From Nocardia paucivorans NBRC 100373 (GTDB lineage: Bacteria > Actinomycetota > Actinomycetes > Mycobacteriales > Mycobacteriaceae), in the NCBI RefSeq assembly GCF_000308675.1, contig NZ_BAGE01000035.1:87555-151554 (forward strand): a DNA stretch of 64,000 nucleotides, given 5' to 3'. The translations under genes and the position numbers were made by a program. Positions within the stretch are counted from its first letter, which is position 1, and the number at the start of each line of letters is the position of its first letter. The notes beneath the pieces are model-generated. The model ran no database searches. It was not told the origin of the DNA and worked only from the letters and a program-made list of their open reading frames with translations. Positions 56,231 through 64,000 of the stretch are shown in pieces.

Positions 56231-58543
56231 GTGAAAGCACCGGGCGCGTCGTCGCGGTCGGATTCGTGGTTGCGGCGGTATGGTCTGCAGTCCGTGGCGG
56301 ATGGTCGGGGTGGCGATCGGCGGGGTGTGCGCGTGTGGGGTGCGGTCTGCGCACTGGGGGTGGTGATCGGGTATCTCGCGGTGCTCGCCGCGAATCCGCG
56401 GCATTTCTACACCGACGACACCGAATCCCAGTACGCCCCGCTGTGGGTGATGACCGGCCGGTATCTGCGTGCCGGTGAGTTCCCGCTCATGGTGCCCGAA
56501 CACTGGTTGGCGGGTAACTACACGATCGAAGAGGCCGGGCTGCTCAACCCGCCGCAGCTGCTGATCGATCTGCTCGCACCGGCGGTGGACGACCTGGCGT
56601 TGTATGCGACAGCGGTGAAACTCATCGTCGCCGTCGCTGTCGGTTTGGGCGTGTATCGGGTTTGCCTCGGCTACGGTTCCCGGCCGCCGTGGGCGGCGGT
56701 GGCCGGGGTGTCGTTCCCGTTCAGCGGGTTCGTGCTGTTCTTCGACGCCGCCAGTTGGATGACCGCTTTCACCGGCACCGCGTGGCTGGTGCATGCCTGG
56801 GCGTCGGGGCTGCGGTACGCCCGCGGGCGTGGGGGGCCGATACCGGTGTTCGTATTCCTGTATCTGGCGTTTTCGGTGCAGTATGTGTTCCCGGCGGTCG
56901 AAGCGGTCGTATTGTTCGGCGCGCTGTTGGTGGGGGAGGCGGTGTACCAGCGGCGGGTGGCGCCGTCGTTGCGGTTGGCGGCGGTATTCGGCTGTGCCGG
57001 GCTCGCCGGTCTGCTCACCTACCTGCCGAGTCTGCTCACCGCGGATGTCACCTGGCGGGGTGCGTTCGAGATCCGCAACGATCAGTTCCTCACGGTGCCC
57101 TGGTCGGAATCGTTGAACGCGAGTCTGCCCAGCACGTTGCCCGCGTTCGTGTCCTGGTGGGGATATGTGCAGCCACTGCCGATGGTCTATATCGCCTGGT
57201 TCGTGATCCCGGCGCTGGCGTTCGTGGACTGGTGGCGCGCGCGGATCGCCGTCCGCGAACTCTGCGGTCCGGCGCTGTTCGCGGTTTCGGTGCTTTTGTG
57301 GACTGCCGGACCCGGGACCATGGGTCCGCTGCGCTGGCCGGCCCGGGTCCTGCCGATGCTGGCGTTGGCGCTGCTGGTGCTGGTGTGTGTACTGCTCGGT
57401 CGGTTCGGCACCACCGCGGGATGGCGGCGGCGGGGGGTGGTCGCGGGTCTGCTGATCGGGGTGCTGCTGTTGCGGTCGCTGGCCGCCGCCCCACCGGAGG
57501 CGATTCGGCATCTGCTGTCCGCGTTGGGGGTGGCCGCGCTCGGGGCGGTGGTGGTGTGGCTGGGTCGCGTCCGGGGCGCGGCGCCTGCCTGTGTGGTGGC
57601 CCTCGCCGCCGTGATCCCTATCGCCTACCTGCAGGTGCGCTCCGCCCAACCCACGCCGATGAGCTGGCAGTTGCCCGAGCGGCGGTCGGAGATGAAGGCC
57701 GCGTTTCCCGATTTCGCGGGCACCACCCTGCAACTGGGCGATCGTGCCCTGATCGCCCCCGATCGGCGCACCCTCGACGGCGCCTACGGTTCTCTCGCCT
57801 TCGGTAACTACGCCAAGAACCTGGAACTGGATTATGTGGGCGGATATACCCCCAACGGCCACTTCCACTTCGGTCATCTGCTGTGTATGCGCTGGGATGG
57901 CAGTGTTTGCCCTGATGCCTATCGGCGGGCGTTCGCCGTCGAACCCGAGACCGGTCGCACCTTCGTCGATCTGATGAACGTCGACCGGGTGGTCCTGCAC
58001 CGGGCCCTGTTTCCCGACGCGCGAAACGATCCCGCGCCGCCAGGGTGGCGGTGGGTGGAATACCCCGGCCACGAAAACGAGATCGCCGTCCTCGAACGTG
58101 TCGACGGTCCGGTTTCCACGCGGCACGGTCGGGTCTCCCATACCGACGGCGTCAGTGCGACCACCCTGGCGGAATCCGATACCACGAGCCGGGTTCGGGT
58201 GGATTCACCCGCAGGCGGCCGCGTGGTTTTCGCCCGCCTGGGTTGGCCCGGCTACCGCGCCCATCTCGATGGCCGACAGATCCCCATAGATGTGGTGGCC
58301 CGTACCTTCGTCGCAGTGGATATCCCGCCCGGAACCAGTGGGGCCGAACTGGAACTCACCTGGCGCCCGCCCGGATGGAAGATCGGTATCCTCACCGGCG
58401 CGGTGGGGCTGCTCGGTCTGGTCGTCCTGCAGTGGGCGTATACGCGCTCCCGCCGTCGCTATGACGTATTCGACGGGCGCTCGTTCGTTTCGACCGGTGG
58501 GTCGATGATCGAACACCCGGATCCGGTGGGTGCCCGCGTATGA
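56231..58543 (+). CDS. YfhO-type GT-C membrane glycosyltransferase
   Basis: The 770-residue protein has about 12 membrane segments and a C-terminal external domain of roughly 200 residues. The first loop carries the acidic TDDTESQYAPLW typical of GT-C enzymes, then IEEAGLLNPPQLL, as in the YfhO family. YfhO-like proteins take a flipped polyprenyl-linked sugar and add it to an envelope polymer. GTG 56231 is taken as start. Its stop overlaps the GtrA gene by 4 bases. The acceptor is unknown. Confidence 0.78.
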   Translation: MKAPGASSRSDSWLRRYGLQSVADGRGGDRRGVRVWGAVCALGVVIGYLAVLAANPRHFYTDDTESQYAPLWVMTGRYLRAGEFPLMVPEHWLAGNYTIEEAGLLNPPQLLIDLLAPAVDDLALYATAVKLIVAVAVGLGVYRVCLGYGSRPPWAAVAGVSFPFSGFVLFFDAASWMTAFTGTAWLVHAWASGLRYARGRGGPIPVFVFLYLAFSVQYVFPAVEAVVLFGALLVGEAVYQRRVAPSLRLAAVFGCAGLAGLLTYLPSLLTADVTWRGAFEIRNDQFLTVPWSESLNASLPSTLPAFVSWWGYVQPLPMVYIAWFVIPALAFVDWWRARIAVRELCGPALFAVSVLLWTAGPGTMGPLRWPARVLPMLALALLVLVCVLLGRFGTTAGWRRRGVVAGLLIGVLLLRSLAAAPPEAIRHLLSALGVAALGAVVVWLGRVRGAAPACVVALAAVIPIAYLQVRSAQPTPMSWQLPERRSEMKAAFPDFAGTTLQLGDRALIAPDRRTLDGAYGSLAFGNYAKNLELDYVGGYTPNGHFHFGHLLCMRWDGSVCPDAYRRAFAVEPETGRTFVDLMNVDRVVLHRALFPDARNDPAPPGWRWVEYPGHENEIAVLERVDGPVSTRHGRVSHTDGVSATTLAESDTTSRVRVDSPAGGRVVFARLGWPGYRAHLDGRQIPIDVVARTFVAVDIPPGTSGAELELTWRPPGWKIGILTGAVGLLGLVVLQWAYTRSRRRYDVFDGRSFVSTGGSMIEHPDPVGARV

Positions 58544-59037
58544 GCACCGATCCCGTCGCGCGACCGATATCGCCGTCGCATCCGGGGGGTACCACCTCCC
58601 GCCGCGACGGTCGTGGCTCGACGCACCACCCCGGTCCGCTGTTGCGTTTCGTGCGCCGACAGGAACTCGCCTTCGCCGTGGTCGGTGTGGGGAACACGGT
58701 GATGGGCATCGGTCTGACGGTCGCCTGGCTGACCGTGCTAGGTGATTCCGTACCGCCCTCGGTGGGGGTGGTTGCCGCCTACGCCACCGGTGTCACCGTC
58801 GCCTTCGTCGCGCATCGCACCTTGGTCTTCCGGGTGCGTGGACGGGTATGTCGCGATTTTCTGGCCTTCGTCGTGGTGAACTGCGGGGGACTGGCGCTCA
58901 ATGCCGTGTTCCTCGAGACGGCCGTCACCGTGTTCGGATTTCCCCGTGCCCCGGCCGCTGTCGTGGTGATGGGCGCGGTCGCGGTTGTCACCTTCTTCGG
59001 CCACCGATATGTCTCGTTTCGCCGCCCGGTAGGTTGA
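58540..59037 (+). CDS. GtrA-family polyprenyl-linked sugar flippase
   Basis: The 165-residue protein has four membrane helices and GtrA motifs (LLRFVRRQELAFAVVGVGNTVMGIGLT; FVAHRTLVFR; GHRYVSF). GtrA proteins move undecaprenyl-phosphate-linked sugars across the membrane, between a GtrB-type synthase and a GT-C transferase. Both partners are adjacent here. The Trm112-like gene follows after 4 bases. Confidence 0.88.
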   Translation: MSTDPVARPISPSHPGGTTSRRDGRGSTHHPGPLLRFVRRQELAFAVVGVGNTVMGIGLTVAWLTVLGDSVPPSVGVVAAYATGVTVAFVAHRTLVFRVRGRVCRDFLAFVVVNCGGLALNAVFLETAVTVFGFPRAPAAVVVMGAVAVVTFFGHRYVSFRRPVG

Positions 59038-59041
59038 GGAC

Positions 59042-59269
59042 ATGTCGGAAACCGTTCTGGACGCCACCTTGCTGAGCCTGCTCGCCTGCCCGGAGGACAA
59101 AGGCCCCCTGCACCTGGTTCGCACCGACGACGGGGCGGACGTGCTCTACAACCCTCGGCTGCGGCGCGCGTACCCGATCGACAACGGGATCCCGGTACTG
59201 CTCGTGGACGAGGCCCGCACCGTGGACGACGCCGAACACGAACGGCTCACCGCCCGGTTGGAGTCCTGA
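59042..59269 (+). CDS. Trm112/UPF0434 family protein
   Basis: The 75-residue protein has LLSLLACPEDKGPLHLV and YPIDNGIPVLL, the standard Trm112/YcaR fold signature. Only one Cys of the zinc pair remains. Eukaryotic relatives activate methyltransferases; the bacterial role is unclear. It matches the small gene next to the lipase/synthetase in M. tuberculosis (Rv1684), from which the glycan island now separates it. Confidence 0.88.
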   Translation: MSETVLDATLLSLLACPEDKGPLHLVRTDDGADVLYNPRLRRAYPIDNGIPVLLVDEARTVDDAEHERLTARLES

Positions 59270-59291
59270 GCGACCCCGGCCGCGCCCACGC

Positions 59292-59939
59292 TCATGTCGT
59301 GGGCTCGACCTCCGGCAGCGGGAGCGGCTCGTATTCTCCGGAATAGATATCGCCGGTGAGATAGCGCTGCACCGTGGGGCCCACGGCCGCTGCGAGCAGC
59401 TCCGGCGATACGGTCGCGATCGGTTCGATGGCCAGCACCTTGCGGGTCAGCAGTAGACCGGCCATCTGCGAGGCCGCCAGGCTCATCCGCAGCCGGCCGT
59501 CGTCGGTGTCGGTGGCGATACGCGACCGAACCCGTTCGAGGATCACCTGCGTCAGGAAGTCGCGGGTCAGTGAACTCGCCCCTCCGCCGAAGAGGCTGCG
59601 CGCCATCGCCACCGCCCCGGCTCCCGCGGGAGAATCCCATACCCCGACCACCGTTGCGACAATGGTTTCACCCAGCCGGTCCAGTGGTGTCGCGTCCAGC
59701 CGACGCAGAATCACCTCCGGATCGATCGGCAACTCCACCACGGCCGCGAACAGTTGCTGTTTGGTGCCGAAGTAGTGGTGTACCAGGGCGGGGTCCACCC
59801 CGGCGTCGGCGGCCACCGCGCGAATCGATGTCTTGTCGAATCCGGCGTCCGCGAATCGGGACCGCGCGGCGGCGAGTATGGCCTCCCGCGCCCCCGACCG
59901 CCCCGGGCGACGTCCGGATCGACCACCGGATGTGTTCAT
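59292..59939 (-). CDS. TetR-family regulator of the ABC exporter operon
   Basis: The 215-residue protein has a TetR helix-turn-helix (AARSRFADAGFDKTSIRAVAADAGVDPALVHHYFGTKQQLFAAVV) and a C-domain of the type seen in Rv1685c-like regulators. ATG 59939 overlaps the permease stop by 4 bases. As third gene of the ATPase-permease-regulator operon it would repress its own operon through the AATTCA/TGAATT operators at 61531-61566. Confidence 0.9.
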   Translation of the reverse strand: MNTSGGRSGRRPGRSGAREAILAAARSRFADAGFDKTSIRAVAADAGVDPALVHHYFGTKQQLFAAVVELPIDPEVILRRLDATPLDRLGETIVATVVGVWDSPAGAGAVAMARSLFGGGASSLTRDFLTQVILERVRSRIATDTDDGRLRMSLAASQMAGLLLTRKVLAIEPIATVSPELLAAAVGPTVQRYLTGDIYSGEYEPLPLPEVEPTT

Positions 59940-60727
59940 GCGGTCCGCCTCCGCAGGGTCGCCGCTCCCAGGCACAGGGCCGCCACCGCGAATCCGGCTA
60001 CCACCGCCAGATCCCGCCACATGGCTGCGGTCGGCTCGGGATGATTCGCCACCTGCTGTAGCGCGTCCACTGCATAGCTCAGCGGCAGCGCATTGCTGAT
60101 GGCCTCCAACCAGCCCGGTAGCTGGTGGCGCGGCACCAGCAGGCCACACAGGAACAGCTGCGGTGCCGTCACCAGCGGCATGAACTGCACCGCCTGGAAT
60201 TCGGTGCGGGCGAACGCGCTGCACAACAGCCCCAACGCGACCCCGAGGACCGCGTCGACCACGGCGATCAGCACCACCCACCCGGGGCTGCCCATCGAGT
60301 CGAGTCCGAGCAATCCGAACGCCACCAGACAGGCCACCACCGCCTGCACCGCCGCGGCCAGCGAGAACGCGGTGCCGTAGCCGCCGAGCAGGTCGAGTTT
60401 GCCCATGGGCGTGGTGAGCAGTCGCTCGAGGGTGCCGGAACTGCGTTCCCGTTGCATGGAGATGGCGGTGATCAGGAACATGACGATGAACGGCAGGATG
60501 CCGAGCATGCTCATTCCGACCCGGTCGAACAGCGGCACCGACCCGGGGGCGGTCGGGACTTCGTCGTAGATGAAGTACAGCAGGGTCATCAGCAGGGCGG
60601 GCACCACCGCGATCATCGCCACGGTGCGGTGATCACCGCGTAGTTGCCGCAGGATCCGGCCGGTGGTCGCCAGGTACGCGGCGAACGGGCGCGGTCCGGT
60701 TACCGGCTGCTCGACGATGGTGGTCAT
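59936..60727 (-). CDS. ABC-2 type exporter permease
   Basis: The 263-residue protein has six membrane helices of the ABC-2 family, the hallmark QRERSSGTLERLLTTPM after helix 2, and a late PQLFLCGLLVPRHQLPGWL. It pairs with the adjacent ATPase to export an unknown lipid or drug. It overlaps genes on both sides by 4 bases, so the three are translated together. Confidence 0.9.
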   Translation of the reverse strand: MTTIVEQPVTGPRPFAAYLATTGRILRQLRGDHRTVAMIAVVPALLMTLLYFIYDEVPTAPGSVPLFDRVGMSMLGILPFIVMFLITAISMQRERSSGTLERLLTTPMGKLDLLGGYGTAFSLAAAVQAVVACLVAFGLLGLDSMGSPGWVVLIAVVDAVLGVALGLLCSAFARTEFQAVQFMPLVTAPQLFLCGLLVPRHQLPGWLEAISNALPLSYAVDALQQVANHPEPTAAMWRDLAVVAGFAVAALCLGAATLRRRTA

Positions 60728-61521
60728 ACGATCTCCTCCTCCGGACGCGCCGGGGGCGCGAGGGCTTCGTCGCCTTCGGGATGTGACCGTTCCTGCCCGG
60801 CCTCCATTGTGATCAGGGCGAGGAAGGCGCGCTCCAGGTTCTGTTCTCCGGTACGTTCCCGTAGTTCGTCCGGGGTGAGCTGTGCCAGCAGTCGGCCTTC
60901 GCGCATCAGTAGCAGCCGATCGCAGTGCTCGGCCTCGTCCATTACATGGCTGGACACCAGCAGGGTCGTTCCCGCGTCGGCCAGCTCCCGGAACTGTTTC
61001 CACAGATCGACCCGCAGAACGGGGTCGAGTCCGACGGTCGGTTCGTCGAGCACCAGCAGTTCGGGTCCCGCCACCAATGCGCAGGCCAGTGAGGCCCGGG
61101 TGCGTTGTCCGCCGGACAGTTCGTCACCGCGTTGCTGCTGATGGTCCGACAATCCCACCGCGTCCAGCGCCGATTCGACCTCCGTGCGCCCGCGTCCGTA
61201 GAGCGCGGCGAAATAGGCCACGTTGTCCCGCACGCTGATATCGGGGTAGATGCTGGGCTCCTGGGTGACGTATCCGATCCGGCTGCGCAGTCGCGCGCTG
61301 CCGGCCGGCAGCCCCAGCGCGTGAACTGTTCCGCCCGCCACCACCTGTGTTCCCACGATGCAGCGCATCAGGGTGGTTTTCCCGCATCCCGAGGGTCCGA
61401 GCAGTCCGGTGATCGAACCGCGGGGAATGGTCAGCGAGATCTCGCGCAACACCTCGTGTCCGCCGCGGCGCACCGTGAGGTCGCGCACTTCGACGGCGGA
61501 TGAAGGTAGGGATTTCGTCAT
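60724..61521 (-). CDS. ABC exporter ATPase
   Basis: The 265-residue protein has Walker A GPSGCGKTT, signature LSGGQRTR, Walker B LLVLDEPTVGLD and the H-loop LLVSSHVMDEAEHCD. It is the first gene of the exporter operon, equivalent in position to Rv1687c. ATG 61521 lies 10 bases from the paired operators. Confidence 0.92.
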   Translation of the reverse strand: MTKSLPSSAVEVRDLTVRRGGHEVLREISLTIPRGSITGLLGPSGCGKTTLMRCIVGTQVVAGGTVHALGLPAGSARLRSRIGYVTQEPSIYPDISVRDNVAYFAALYGRGRTEVESALDAVGLSDHQQQRGDELSGGQRTRASLACALVAGPELLVLDEPTVGLDPVLRVDLWKQFRELADAGTTLLVSSHVMDEAEHCDRLLLMREGRLLAQLTPDELRERTGEQNLERAFLALITMEAGQERSHPEGDEALAPPARPEEEIV

Positions 61522-61530
61522 GACCGCCTC

Positions 61531-61566
61531 AATTCATCAGGCGTTGAATTCATCTATCGGTGAATT
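61531..61566. promoter_or_regulatory. Two interlocked TetR operators
   Basis: AATTCA (61531-61536), 8 bases, TGAATT (61545-61550), and then AATTCA (61547-61552), 8 bases, TGAATT (61561-61566). The two palindromes share the central TGAATTCA and are 16 bases apart. They lie just before the exporter operon, whose last gene is a TetR regulator. Confidence 0.75.
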
Positions 61567-61654
61567 TAGTCTTCCTGTCGTCTGCCGGCAATACCCGTGG
61601 GCGTGATGGGCGGGGCTGCGGACGGGTGCTCGCCCGGCTGCGACAATCCGGGAC

Positions 61655-62275
61655 GTGAGTGCCGAAGAACTTGCCGTCGATCCGGTGTCCGCCGCCCGCC
61701 GTCTGCTCGGCGCGACCCTGTGGTCGGGGCCGGTCGGGGTGCGCATCGTGGAAGTGGAGGCCTACGGTGGCGATCCGGCCGGTCCCTGGCCCGATCCGGC
61801 GGCCCATTCCGGTCGGGGTCGGACTCCACGCAACGCCGCGATGTTCGGGCCGCCGGGGCGGCTGTACGTGTACCTGAGCTACGGCATGCACACCTGTGTG
61901 AATGTCATCAGTGGTCCGGACGGCGTGGCCAGTGGGGTTCTGATGCGGTCGGGGGAGGTGGTCGCCGGTCACGACATGGTCCGGGAACGGCGTGGTCCGG
62001 CCCGTCGCGCCGTCGACCTCGCCAAAGGGCCGGGCAACCTGGGTAGTGCTCTCGGCATCCGGCTCGCCGACTACGGCACCGATCTGTTCGATCCGAACTC
62101 CGCCATCCGTCTCGAGCTCGGGCCTCCGGTCCCCGCATCACGGATCGCCGCGGGACCTCGGGTGGGGGTCAGTACGGCCGCCGACCGGCCGTGGCGACTG
62201 TGGCTGCCGGAGTCCGCGGCGGTCTCGGCCTACCGGCGCAGTCCACGCGCCCCCCGCATCGAGCGGACGGCGTGA
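61655..62275 (+). CDS. mpg: 3-methyladenine DNA glycosylase (AAG/Mpg type)
   Basis: This enzyme removes alkylated and deaminated purines in base excision repair. The 206-residue protein has [10 protein letters not shown], catalytic Glu in IVEVEAYGG, the [29 protein letters not shown] block and [13 protein letters not shown]. It starts with GTG 61655. A strong hairpin follows and tyrS begins 114 bases later. Confidence 0.93.
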   Translation: MSAEELAVDPVSAARRLLGATLWSGPVGVRIVEVEAYGGDPAGPWPDPAAHSGRGRTPRNAAMFGPPGRLYVYLSYGMHTCVNVISGPDGVASGVLMRSGEVVAGHDMVRERRGPARRAVDLAKGPGNLGSALGIRLADYGTDLFDPNSAIRLELGPPVPASRIAAGPRVGVSTAADRPWRLWLPESAAVSAYRRSPRAPRIERTA

Positions 62276-62280
62276 ATCGG

Positions 62281-62315
62281 CGGCTCCCATCGGCACCCGC
62301 CGGGGCCGGGAGCCG
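62281..62315 (+). terminator. Hairpin between mpg and tyrS
   Basis: CGGCTCCC (62281-62288) pairs exactly with GGGAGCCG (62308-62315), and the interior can pair further. It follows the mpg stop by 5 bases and has no T-tract. Confidence 0.6.
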
Positions 62316-62389
62316 TATTCGGGACCAGGTTGGTGATCGGACCCACCGCGCGCACGTCCGGTGCGGCCGGTGCGGAAAGATGGGGCACC

Positions 62390-63679
62390 GTGAGCAGCGA
62401 CATCATCGACGAATTGACCTGGCGCGGTCTCATCGCGCAGTCCACCGACCTCGACGCGCTGCGTGCGGCGCTGGCCGCCGGCCCCCTGACCCTCTATGCC
62501 GGTTTCGACCCGACCGCGGCCAGTCTGCACGCGGGGCATCTGGTCCCCCTGCTGGCGCTGAAACGCTTCCAGCGTGCGGGGCATCGGCCGATCGTGCTCG
62601 CCGGTGGGGCCACCGGTTTGATCGGTGACCCGCGTGAGGTCGGTGAGCGCACCATGAACTCCGCCGACACCGTGGCGGGATGGGCCGAGCGAATCCGTTC
62701 CCAGCTGGAGCGTTTCGTCGATCTCGACGGTTCGCCCACCGGTGCGGTGATCGTGAACAACATGGACTGGACGGGTTCGTTGACCGCCGTCGACTTCCTG
62801 CGCGATATCGGCAAGCATTTCTCGGTGAATGTCATGCTCGCCCGTGACACCGTCAAACGGCGGTTGGAGGGGGAAGGCATTTCCTACACCGAATTCAGCT
62901 ATATGCTGTTGCAGGCCAACGACTACGTGCAGTTGCGTCGGGCATACAACTGCCGGCTGCAGATCGGTGGCTCCGATCAGTGGGGCAACATCATCGCCGG
63001 GGTGGAATTGAACCGGCGCCTGGACGGCGAGCAGGTTCACGCCCTGACGGTGCCGTTGGTGACCTCCGCCGACGGTAAGAAGTTCGGCAAATCCACCGGT
63101 GGCGGCAGCCTGTGGCTCGATCCGGAGCTGACCAGTCCGTACGCCTGGTACCAGTACTTCATCAACACGGCCGATGCCGATGTGATCCGCTACCTGCGCT
63201 GGTTCACCTTCCTGGACCGGGAGGAACTGGCCGAACTCGAACAGGCCACCGCCGAACGCCCGCATGCGCGCGAGGCGCAGCGCCGGCTCGCGGCGGAAAT
63301 GACGACCCTGGTGCACGGGGAGGAGAACACCAAGGCCGTCCAACTGGCGAGTCAGGCCCTCTTCGGACGCGCCGAACTCCGTGATCTGGACGAGGCGACC
63401 CTGGCCGCCGCATTGCGTGAGGCTGCGGTGGACGGCACGGTCGCGACCGTCGAACCCGGCCGGGACACGATTGTCGATCTCCTGGTGGCCTCGGGTCTGT
63501 GCGAGAGCCGGGGTGCGGCTCGCAGGACGGTGAACGAAGGGGGCGCATCGGTGAACAATCAGCGCGTAAACGATCTGGAATGGACCCCGAAAAGCACTGA
63601 TTACCTGCATGGACGGTGGTTGGTGCTGCGCCGCGGCAAACGTAATTTCGCGGGGGTTTACCGGGATCCGAGAAATTGA
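62390..63679 (+). CDS. tyrS: Tyrosine-tRNA ligase
   Basis: TyrS charges tRNA-Tyr. The 429-residue class I enzyme has the HIGH-type motif in [11 protein letters not shown] (HAGH at about 47-50), [16 protein letters not shown], and a C-terminal S4 RNA-binding domain ([22 protein letters not shown]). GTG 62390 is chosen because homology begins at [14 protein letters not shown]; the longer upstream frame covers the mpg terminator. Confidence 0.96.
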   Translation: MSSDIIDELTWRGLIAQSTDLDALRAALAAGPLTLYAGFDPTAASLHAGHLVPLLALKRFQRAGHRPIVLAGGATGLIGDPREVGERTMNSADTVAGWAERIRSQLERFVDLDGSPTGAVIVNNMDWTGSLTAVDFLRDIGKHFSVNVMLARDTVKRRLEGEGISYTEFSYMLLQANDYVQLRRAYNCRLQIGGSDQWGNIIAGVELNRRLDGEQVHALTVPLVTSADGKKFGKSTGGGSLWLDPELTSPYAWYQYFINTADADVIRYLRWFTFLDREELAELEQATAERPHAREAQRRLAAEMTTLVHGEENTKAVQLASQALFGRAELRDLDEATLAAALREAAVDGTVATVEPGRDTIVDLLVASGLCESRGAARRTVNEGGASVNNQRVNDLEWTPKSTDYLHGRWLVLRRGKRNFAGVYRDPRN

Positions 63680-63686
63680 TCTTGGT

Positions 63687-63716
63687 GGCCTGAGTCACAT
63701 TCGTGTGATTCAGGCC
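63687..63716 (+). terminator. tyrS terminator
   Basis: Arms 63687-63698 and 63705-63716 pair over 12 bp with one G:T wobble around a 6-base loop. It starts 8 bases after the tyrS stop and precedes the rRNA-type promoters, insulating them. Confidence 0.8.
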
Positions 63717-63774
63717 CCGGATTGCCTTTCTGGCGGGCCTCTGACCTGCGGAAATGGCACCGCGAAGTGGCGAT

Positions 63775-63803
63775 TTGACGTAGCGTTCTCCGCCGCGTAA
63801 CTT
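63775..63803 (+). promoter_or_regulatory. Strong promoter, rRNA type, upstream copy
   Basis: TTGACG (63775-63780), exactly 17 bases, TAACTT (63798-63803). It fits sigma-A consensus well. It lies downstream of tyrS, where the rrnB operon of fast-growing mycobacteria is found. Confidence 0.75.
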
Positions 63804-63931
63804 ATTCCACGTCAGAGCGACACGGACACCGACCAGGGGCCCGGAGCGAGGCGGAAACGCCGAGCCGGAGGGACCAGGGAAAACGAGGTAGGACGAGGAG
63901 CGCCGACACTGACCGACCGAAGATGCGGAGT

Positions 63932-63960
63932 TTGACTCTGAGCCACTGGTCGGTTAACCT
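63932..63960 (+). promoter_or_regulatory. Strong promoter, rRNA type, downstream copy
   Basis: TTGACT (63932-63937), exactly 17 bases, TAACCT (63955-63960). With the copy 157 bases upstream it forms a tandem promoter array ahead of the window end. Transcription would start near 63967. Confidence 0.78.
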
Positions 63961-63966
63961 AGAAAA

Positions 63967-64000
63967 GTTGCCTCACAGAAGGCTGGTGGTACCAGCTCGG
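63967..64000 (+). other. Start of the probable rRNA leader
   Basis: GCTGGT (63982-63987) pairs with ACCAGC (63991-63996) around a 3-base loop just after the probable start site. The 16S rRNA itself is not in the window. Confidence 0.5.

Noticed and set aside
55766..58141. A 791-codon minus-strand open frame
   Set aside because: It is antisense to the YfhO-like gene and is rich in Arg/Pro/His repeats typical of a GC-rich shadow frame; the plus-strand protein has clear membrane segments.

Overview
The window is GC-rich actinobacterial chromosome, most likely Nocardia or a close relative in the Mycobacteriales. The core gene order matches the M. tuberculosis blocks uvrA-infC-rpmI-rplT-tsnR, pheS-pheT, argCJBDFR-argG-argH and (acyl-CoA synthetase/lipase)-(Trm112 protein)-(TetR/ABC)-mpg-tyrS. 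There are no PE/PPE genes, and tyrS is followed by rRNA-type promoters as in fast-growing mycobacteria. The genus is inferred from this order and from gene content, not from a search.

Layout. 1-5.1 kb: 3' end of uvrA, two small minus-strand genes, then infC (probable AUC start behind a structured leader), rpmI, rplT and tsnR. 5.1-8.6 kb: a TetR/MFS efflux pair with tandem operators and a polyprenol-dependent mannosyltransferase. 8.8-12.4 kb: pheS-pheT. 12.4-38 kb: a roughly 26 kb accessory stretch between pheT and argC. It holds hydrolases, a desaturase, an Erm methyltransferase with a candidate stalling leader peptide, a DoxX protein under the same operator/promoter as the distant MFS gene, ppc, an FAD monooxygenase/TetR pair, a WYL regulator facing a wrecked PPOX gene, a seven-gene RpiR-controlled operon (amino-acid ABC importer plus two crotonases and an NDP-forming acyl-CoA ligase), and a CHAP-domain protein with a Pro/Gln tail. 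38.3-49.6 kb: the arginine pathway, argCJBDFR as one run of 4-base overlaps, then an amidase, argG and argH. 49.6-53.7 kb: an SMR pump, idi and the bifunctional lipase/acyl-CoA-synthetase-like protein. 53.7-59.0 kb: a four-gene glycan-decoration island (WecE-type aminotransferase, GtrB-type GT2, YfhO-type membrane protein, GtrA flippase). 59.0-64 kb: Trm112 protein, a self-regulated TetR/ABC exporter operon, mpg, tyrS, a strong terminator, and two consensus promoters that probably drive an rRNA operon just past the window.

How the parts work together. Arginine synthesis is probably repressed by the ArgR encoded in the same operon, because argC and argG share repeated TGCAT elements next to their promoters. 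The RpiR operon would import a polar (amino) acid, activate it to a CoA ester and process it with crotonases. The GT2/GtrA/YfhO set would build a lipid-linked sugar, flip it and add it to an envelope polymer, with the aminotransferase suggesting an amino-deoxy sugar. Several loci carry fresh-looking short tandem duplications of 8 to 19 bp; two of these coincide with frameshifts that break genes.
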